A stretch of DNA of 10,368 nt from Candidatus Cloacimonadota bacterium (lineage in GTDB: Bacteria; Cloacimonadota; Cloacimonadia; Cloacimonadales; TCS61). The notes under the pieces were generated by a model, which was given only the letters and a program-made list of their open reading frames with translations, ran no database searches and was not told the origin of the DNA. This document shows, in pieces, positions 6,757 through 10,368 of the stretch; within the stretch, counting starts at the first letter, position 1; every line of letters begins with the position of its first letter. The translations under genes were made by a program, and so were the position numbers. Where the stretch lies: positions 1 to 10,368 of the forward strand of contig JAGLWO010000326.1 in assembly GCA_023133395.1 (NCBI GenBank), given 5' to 3'.

Positions 6757-8067
6757 ATGTTAAATATTATTGGTGCTCTAATTGCGCTCGGAATACTTGT
6801 GACTGTTCATGAAACAGGTCATTTTATTGCAGCAAGAATTTTTGGTGTTGAAGTTGAGAAATTCTCTATTGGTTTTGGTCCAAAGTTAGTTGCTCTCAGA
6901 AAAGGAGTAACAGAATACAGGATATCTTTGATCCCTCTTGGTGGATATGTAAAGATGAAAGGTGAGAACCCCAATGAAGAAATTGAAGATAAAACCAACT
7001 CTTTCAGGGCTTTAGTCTGGTGGAAAAGAGCAATCGTAGCTTTTGCAGGACCTTTTTCAAATCTCGTTTTTGCAATTCTATTATTTATCGTTTCATTTGC
7101 TGTTGGAAGAAATTACGAAGACCATCTGCCAATTATTGGGAAAGTAGATTCTGAACTGAGGGATTTTATACAGGTTGGTGACGAAATAATCGAGGTGAAC
7201 GAATATGAGATTGAGGGTTGGAGTCAGATTATCCAGCATACAAGACCTGATGAATTGAATATTATAAAAGCTAAACGTGATGGAGAAGAAATTATAATTG
7301 AGACAGATAAAATTGAACAAAAAACCTGGGTTACTGATATTTTACCATTTTCTCCAGCAATTATTGGAGATGTGGCACCCGGCTTTGCTGCTTATAAAGT
7401 CGGTCTTATGAAAAATGATGAGATTCTCTCTGTGGATGGAAAGGAAGTTAAAGACTGGTATGAAATGCGGGAAATAATTACAGGGAGTCCTAACGAAACT
7501 GTTAAATTAAAAATTAAACGTGATGGCCAAATCTTTGAAAAAACTATTGCACTGGAAGACAATTTATTTCAAAAAAATAAAATAATTGGAATAACTCAAC
7601 ATTTACCCTTAAAAATCAAAGAGAATTATAATCTGGGTGAATCAGTTAGTTATGGAACTTTTACAACCCTGAACTTTGTTGCGATCAATTACTCAATGTT
7701 ATTCAAATTGATCACCAATCCAAAAGCCATAAAAGCTAATCTTGGTGGACCTGTAATGATTTTTACCCTATCTCAGCAGTCTGTAAATAAAGGATTGGAT
7801 AGCATTCTAACCTTCATGGCTGCCATCAGCATAATCCTGATGATGATGAATTTGTTACCGATTCCAATTCTAGATGGTGGTAATATCTTTTTCTGTTTTG
7901 TGGAAGGAATTCAAAAGAAACCTCTTTCCCAGAAGTTGCAGATTGTCATGCAAAATATTGGGATATTTATATTAGTTTTTTTGATGATTTTTGCATTCTG
8001 GAATGATATAAACAGAATATTTACAAGAAGTGTTTCTATTCAAGAGCAAAAAGTGATAACTGAGTAA
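6757..8067 (+). CDS. rseP: RIP metalloprotease RseP (site-2 protease, M50B)
   Basis: 436 residues, close to the usual family length. The zinc site HETGH (His18, Glu19, His22) lies in the first membrane helix, and the third ligand is in NLLPIPILDGG (365-375, Asp373). Two PDZ-like modules lie between the helices, about 120-190 and 200-265 (the second with FAAYKVGLMKNDEILSVDGK). Membrane segments are near 3-17, 92-117, 350-368 and 400-415. By family, it cuts transmembrane segments inside the inner membrane, typically anti-sigma factors after a first periplasmic cut, and clears signal-peptide remnants. No anti-sigma factor is in the window, so its substrate here is unknown. AAGGTGA ends just before ATG 6757 with short spacing. 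It is the first gene of a probable plus-strand operon; the tgt ribosome site begins 2 nt after its TAA stop. Confidence 0.96.
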   Translation: MLNIIGALIALGILVTVHETGHFIAARIFGVEVEKFSIGFGPKLVALRKGVTEYRISLIPLGGYVKMKGENPNEEIEDKTNSFRALVWWKRAIVAFAGPFSNLVFAILLFIVSFAVGRNYEDHLPIIGKVDSELRDFIQVGDEIIEVNEYEIEGWSQIIQHTRPDELNIIKAKRDGEEIIIETDKIEQKTWVTDILPFSPAIIGDVAPGFAAYKVGLMKNDEILSVDGKEVKDWYEMREIITGSPNETVKLKIKRDGQIFEKTIALEDNLFQKNKIIGITQHLPLKIKENYNLGESVSYGTFTTLNFVAINYSMLFKLITNPKAIKANLGGPVMIFTLSQQSVNKGLDSILTFMAAISIILMMMNLLPIPILDGGNIFFCFVEGIQKKPLSQKLQIVMQNIGIFILVFLMIFAFWNDINRIFTRSVSIQEQKVITE

Positions 8068-8068
8068 T

Positions 8069-8074
8069 AGGAGG
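8069..8074 (+). promoter_or_regulatory. Shine-Dalgarno AGGAGG that fixes the tgt start at ATC
   Basis: A perfect AGGAGG follows the rseP stop (TAATAGGAGG). Five bases later comes ATC 8080-8082, the first codon of the open tgt frame. An in-frame TAA at 8077-8079 excludes any earlier start. The downstream ATG at 8170 has no comparable ribosome site. Confidence 0.75.
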
Positions 8075-8079
8075 TTTAA

Positions 8080-9189
8080 ATCTTTGAATTCACAGTAGAA
8101 ACTAGAAGTGGGAATGCTCGAGCAGGCATATTAAATACACCACATGGGAAAGTTAAAACTCCTATCTTCATGCCGGTTGGAACCAGGGCAACCGTGAAAA
8201 CTTTATCTCCTGCTGAACTCGAAGACATTAGTGCTCAGATTATTCTGGGAAACACTTACCATCTTTACCTTCGCCCTGGGCATGAAATCATCCGAAAAGC
8301 TGGTGGAATACATAGATTTATGGGTTGGAATAAACCGATTCTTACAGACAGCGGTGGGTTTCAGGTTATGAGCTTGCAAGGTTTAAGAAAAATCACTTCT
8401 GAAGGTGTTCAATTCCAATCCCACATCGATGGAAGTTATCATATGTTTACCCCTGAAAAAGTAATTGAGATTCAAAATGCAATAGGTGCTGATATCATTA
8501 TGTCATTCGATGAATGTCCTCCATTTCCTGCAACGAAGAAGTATATCTCAGACTCTCTAAAAACTACACTTGACTGGGCAAAACGCGGGAAAAATTCTCA
8601 TAAGAATGAAAAACAAGCTCTATTTGGTGTGGTTCAAGGAGGAATTTATGAAGACCTCCGAGAGGAAAGTGCAAAAGAATTAATGGAACTAAATTTCCCT
8701 GGATATGCAATTGGTGGTCTTGCTGTGGGAGAATCAAAAGAGGATTTGCTTCGTATCACAAGTTTTTTAAATAATATCCTTTCCAAAGAAAAACCACGTT
8801 ATTTAATGGGTGTTGGTACACCAAAGGACCTTTTGGAAAATATAAATAATGGAATGGATATGTTCGATTGTGTAATGCCTACCCGTAATGCCCGTAAAGG
8901 GACTTTATTTACTAGGAACGGGAAAATGATAATTAAGTCCAGTCGATATAAAGAGGATTTCTCACCGATAGATAAAAAATGTACTTGTTATACTTGCAGA
9001 AATTTCTCTCGTGCCTATCTTCGTCATCTATTTAGTGTGGGTGAAATTCTTGGAATGAGTCTGGCAACTATACACAGCTTGCATTTTTATCATGAATTAA
9101 TTGATAAAGCCAGGCAGTCTATCCTGGATGACAGATTTTTAGAATTCAAGAAAGAATTTTCCAAGAAATTGGATGGTATTATTGAATAA
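8080..9189 (+). CDS. tgt: tRNA-guanine(34) transglycosylase, apparent ATC start
   Basis: 369 residues counted from ATC 8080 (E. coli Tgt has 375). The enzyme swaps guanine 34 of tRNAs for Asp, Asn, His and Tyr with preQ1 in queuosine synthesis. Active-site Asp90 is in TDSGGFQVMSL, the nucleophile Asp263 in MFDCVMPTRNARKG, and zinc ligands are Cys301, Cys303, Cys306 (CTCYTC) and His332. These sit within one residue of the E. coli numbering, which supports the full-length N-terminus. Residues 2-31, FEFTVETRSGNARAG through FMPVGT, match the normal Tgt beginning, but no ATG, GTG, TTG or CTG occurs in frame before Met31 (8170), and TAA precedes ATC directly. Starting at Met31 would delete the first strands of the barrel and leave AGGAGG unused. 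Either ATC is a rare start codon or there is a mutation or base error. A gene 8 nt downstream follows in the same operon. Confidence 0.95.
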   Translation: MFEFTVETRSGNARAGILNTPHGKVKTPIFMPVGTRATVKTLSPAELEDISAQIILGNTYHLYLRPGHEIIRKAGGIHRFMGWNKPILTDSGGFQVMSLQGLRKITSEGVQFQSHIDGSYHMFTPEKVIEIQNAIGADIIMSFDECPPFPATKKYISDSLKTTLDWAKRGKNSHKNEKQALFGVVQGGIYEDLREESAKELMELNFPGYAIGGLAVGESKEDLLRITSFLNNILSKEKPRYLMGVGTPKDLLENINNGMDMFDCVMPTRNARKGTLFTRNGKMIIKSSRYKEDFSPIDKKCTCYTCRNFSRAYLRHLFSVGEILGMSLATIHSLHFYHELIDKARQSILDDRFLEFKKEFSKKLDGIIE

Positions 9190-9197
9190 GAGGATTT

Positions 9198-10139
9198 ATG
9201 GGAAAATTTAAAGAAATTAGCCTGACTGGATTAAAGAAATACTCAATTAAAGACAGACCAAGTAAAGTTAATATAAAAGATTTTGCAAAACCTGGATTAA
9301 AAAATAATTTTCTCTCTGGATTACCAGATATTCTCGCTGGTAAAGACTTTAAGGAATTAATTGATAAATGTGTAATTGCTTATAAAAGTAATAAGCCTGT
9401 TATTGTTGCCTTGGGTGGGCATGTTGTAAAATGTGGGCTTTCGTTGTATATTATTGAAATGATGGAAAATGGTTTGATTAAAGCTCTTGCGTCAAATGGT
9501 TCGGTTGTAATTCATGATTTTGAAATTGCTAAATTTGGAAAGACATCTGAAGATGTTTCTATGGCTTTGGAAGATGGTTCCTTTGGAATGGCAGAAGAAA
9601 CAGGTGATGGAATAAATAACATTATCAAAAAAGCTGCTGAAGAAAAACTGGGATATGGCGAAGCTATCGGAAAACATCTGATCGAAAATAAAGCTTCTAA
9701 TAATAACTTTTCTCTTTTAGCATCTGCGTATAAGAATAACATTCCTTTTACAGTTCATGTAGCTTTGGGAACGGATATTGTTCATCAACATGAAACAGCT
9801 GATGGATCTTCTATTGGTGATTGTTCAATGAGAGATTTCCGTATCTTCTGTAATAATTTAATCAATTTGAATGAAGGGGGTGTTTTCCTGAATTTTGGTT
9901 CAGCTGTCATAATGCCGGAAGTTTTCTTGAAAGCAATAACCGTTGTAAGAAATCTTGGATATCCTTTACGTAATTTTTATACAGCAGTATTCGATATGAA
10001 TATACACTATCGACCGAAAATTAATATCGTTCAACGTCCAGCATTAAGTGGTGGAAAGGGTTTCTATTTTGTTGGACACCACGAAATAATGATTCCCCTA
10101 TTTTTTCAAACTTTAAAGGAAAAACTTCGTAATGAATAA
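9198..10139 (+). CDS. Conserved protein with deoxyhypusine-synthase-like pattern
   Basis: 313 residues with no signal peptide or membrane helix, so cytosolic. Long conserved-looking blocks are ALGGHVVKCG (71-80), ASNGSVVIHDFEIA (98-111), EDGSFGMAEETG (125-136), PFTVHVALGTDIVHQH (183-198), DGSSIGDCS (202-210), GGVFLNFGSAVIMPEVF (227-243), HYRP (270-273) and GHHEIMIP (293-300). I recall this as a widespread uncharacterised bacterial family. The order of elements resembles deoxyhypusine synthase (a Rossmann-like NAD-binding fold): a glycine/G-L-S helix, then an NG..IHDFEIA turn, IP..T, then a GGV strand. The GGV segment lacks the GGG-V-x-K-H-H lysine that true deoxyhypusine synthase needs, so that reaction is unlikely. 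The many His and Asp residues suggest an active site. It starts at ATG 9198, 8 nt after tgt, with AGAGGA close by, and its stop overlaps the next gene by 8 nt. The family placement is tentative. Confidence 0.88.
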   Translation: MGKFKEISLTGLKKYSIKDRPSKVNIKDFAKPGLKNNFLSGLPDILAGKDFKELIDKCVIAYKSNKPVIVALGGHVVKCGLSLYIIEMMENGLIKALASNGSVVIHDFEIAKFGKTSEDVSMALEDGSFGMAEETGDGINNIIKKAAEEKLGYGEAIGKHLIENKASNNNFSLLASAYKNNIPFTVHVALGTDIVHQHETADGSSIGDCSMRDFRIFCNNLINLNEGGVFLNFGSAVIMPEVFLKAITVVRNLGYPLRNFYTAVFDMNIHYRPKINIVQRPALSGGKGFYFVGHHEIMIPLFFQTLKEKLRNE

Positions 10140-10368
10140 ATTTGTATTATTAGTTTTAATTCTATTTATTTCTTCGCTTATTTTTGCAGAAGAGAAGGCA
10201 AAAAAACCTTTTAAAGCAGCAGCACTTTCTTTTTTTATTCCAGGTGCTGGGCAACTGTATAATGAAGCTTACTTAAAATCAGGAATTGTAGTTGCTCTTG
10301 AAGGAAGCCTGATAGGTCTTGCTGTATATCACAATAGTAAGGCTGAAGATTATTATGATAAATACAAA
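10132..10368 (+). CDS. DUF5683-like envelope protein (3' end cut off)
   Basis: Seventy-nine codons run to the window edge. Residues 1-19 (MNKFVLLVLILFISSLIFA) form a Sec signal peptide with cleavage before EEK. The mature start, AAALSFFIPGAGQLYNEAYL, followed by KSGIVVALEGSLIG, is the pattern of the DUF5683 family: a PG-x-GQ-x-YN motif next to a hydrophobic hairpin. Members are common in Bacteroidetes and related phyla and have no assigned function. It overlaps the preceding gene by 8 nt, and AGGA lies 11 nt before the ATG, so it belongs to the same transcript. Its position in the envelope and its full length cannot be read from this fragment. Confidence 0.8.
   Translation, partial: MNKFVLLVLILFISSLIFAEEKAKKPFKAAALSFFIPGAGQLYNEAYLKSGIVVALEGSLIGLAVYHNSKAEDYYDKYK

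Noticed and set aside
8170..9189. tgt starting at the first ATG in frame
   Set aside because: It would remove about 30 conserved N-terminal residues, has no ribosome site and leaves the AGGAGG at 8069 unused.
9492..9742. Two minus-strand open frames opposite the 313-residue gene
   Set aside because: Both overlap a well-supported coding frame and show no ribosome site or family features.

Overview
This is an AT-rich bacterial window from a Gram-negative lineage. Best guess: the FCB/Cloacimonadota neighbourhood. The reasons are a lipoprotein and several Sec signal peptides, strong AGGAGG ribosome sites, large fibronectin-III-type envelope proteins and a DUF5683-type protein. The phylum is an inference from gene content and was not tested.

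Left half (1-5192, minus strand, read right to left): a tight four-gene envelope cluster. It encodes a 998-residue signal-peptide protein with an extracytoplasmic FN3-like region, a coiled-coil insertion, a membrane segment and a C-terminal DUF6754-like domain. Then come a 207-residue polytopic membrane protein, a 324-residue protein with a soluble domain between two membrane segments, and a second polytopic membrane protein cut by the window edge. Gaps are 1 to 9 nt, and two junctions share a stop codon with the next ribosome site (TAGGAGG). None of the four has a function I can name. Together they look like an uncharacterised membrane complex and are the best candidate here for an undescribed system.

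Middle (5337-6756): a MepM-like M23 peptidase lipoprotein on the minus strand, upstream of the cluster and divergent from rseP. The 184-bp region between them holds overlapping inverted repeats and promoter-like boxes.

Right half (6757-10368, plus strand): a probable operon of rseP (site-2 protease), tgt (tRNA-guanine transglycosylase), a conserved 313-residue protein with a deoxyhypusine-synthase-like pattern, and the start of a DUF5683-like envelope protein. The full-length tgt frame has no ATG, GTG or TTG start. The conserved N-terminus can only be included if translation begins at ATC 8080, just after a perfect AGGAGG, or if that base is a mutation or sequencing error.

The right-hand operon mixes envelope proteolysis with tRNA modification, a common kind of housekeeping arrangement. 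The M23 lipoprotein and the DUF6754 cluster both act at the envelope and could share transcription, although a possible promoter lies between them. No tRNA, rRNA, CRISPR array, insertion sequence or long repeat was seen, and there is no gene-free stretch longer than about 185 bases.
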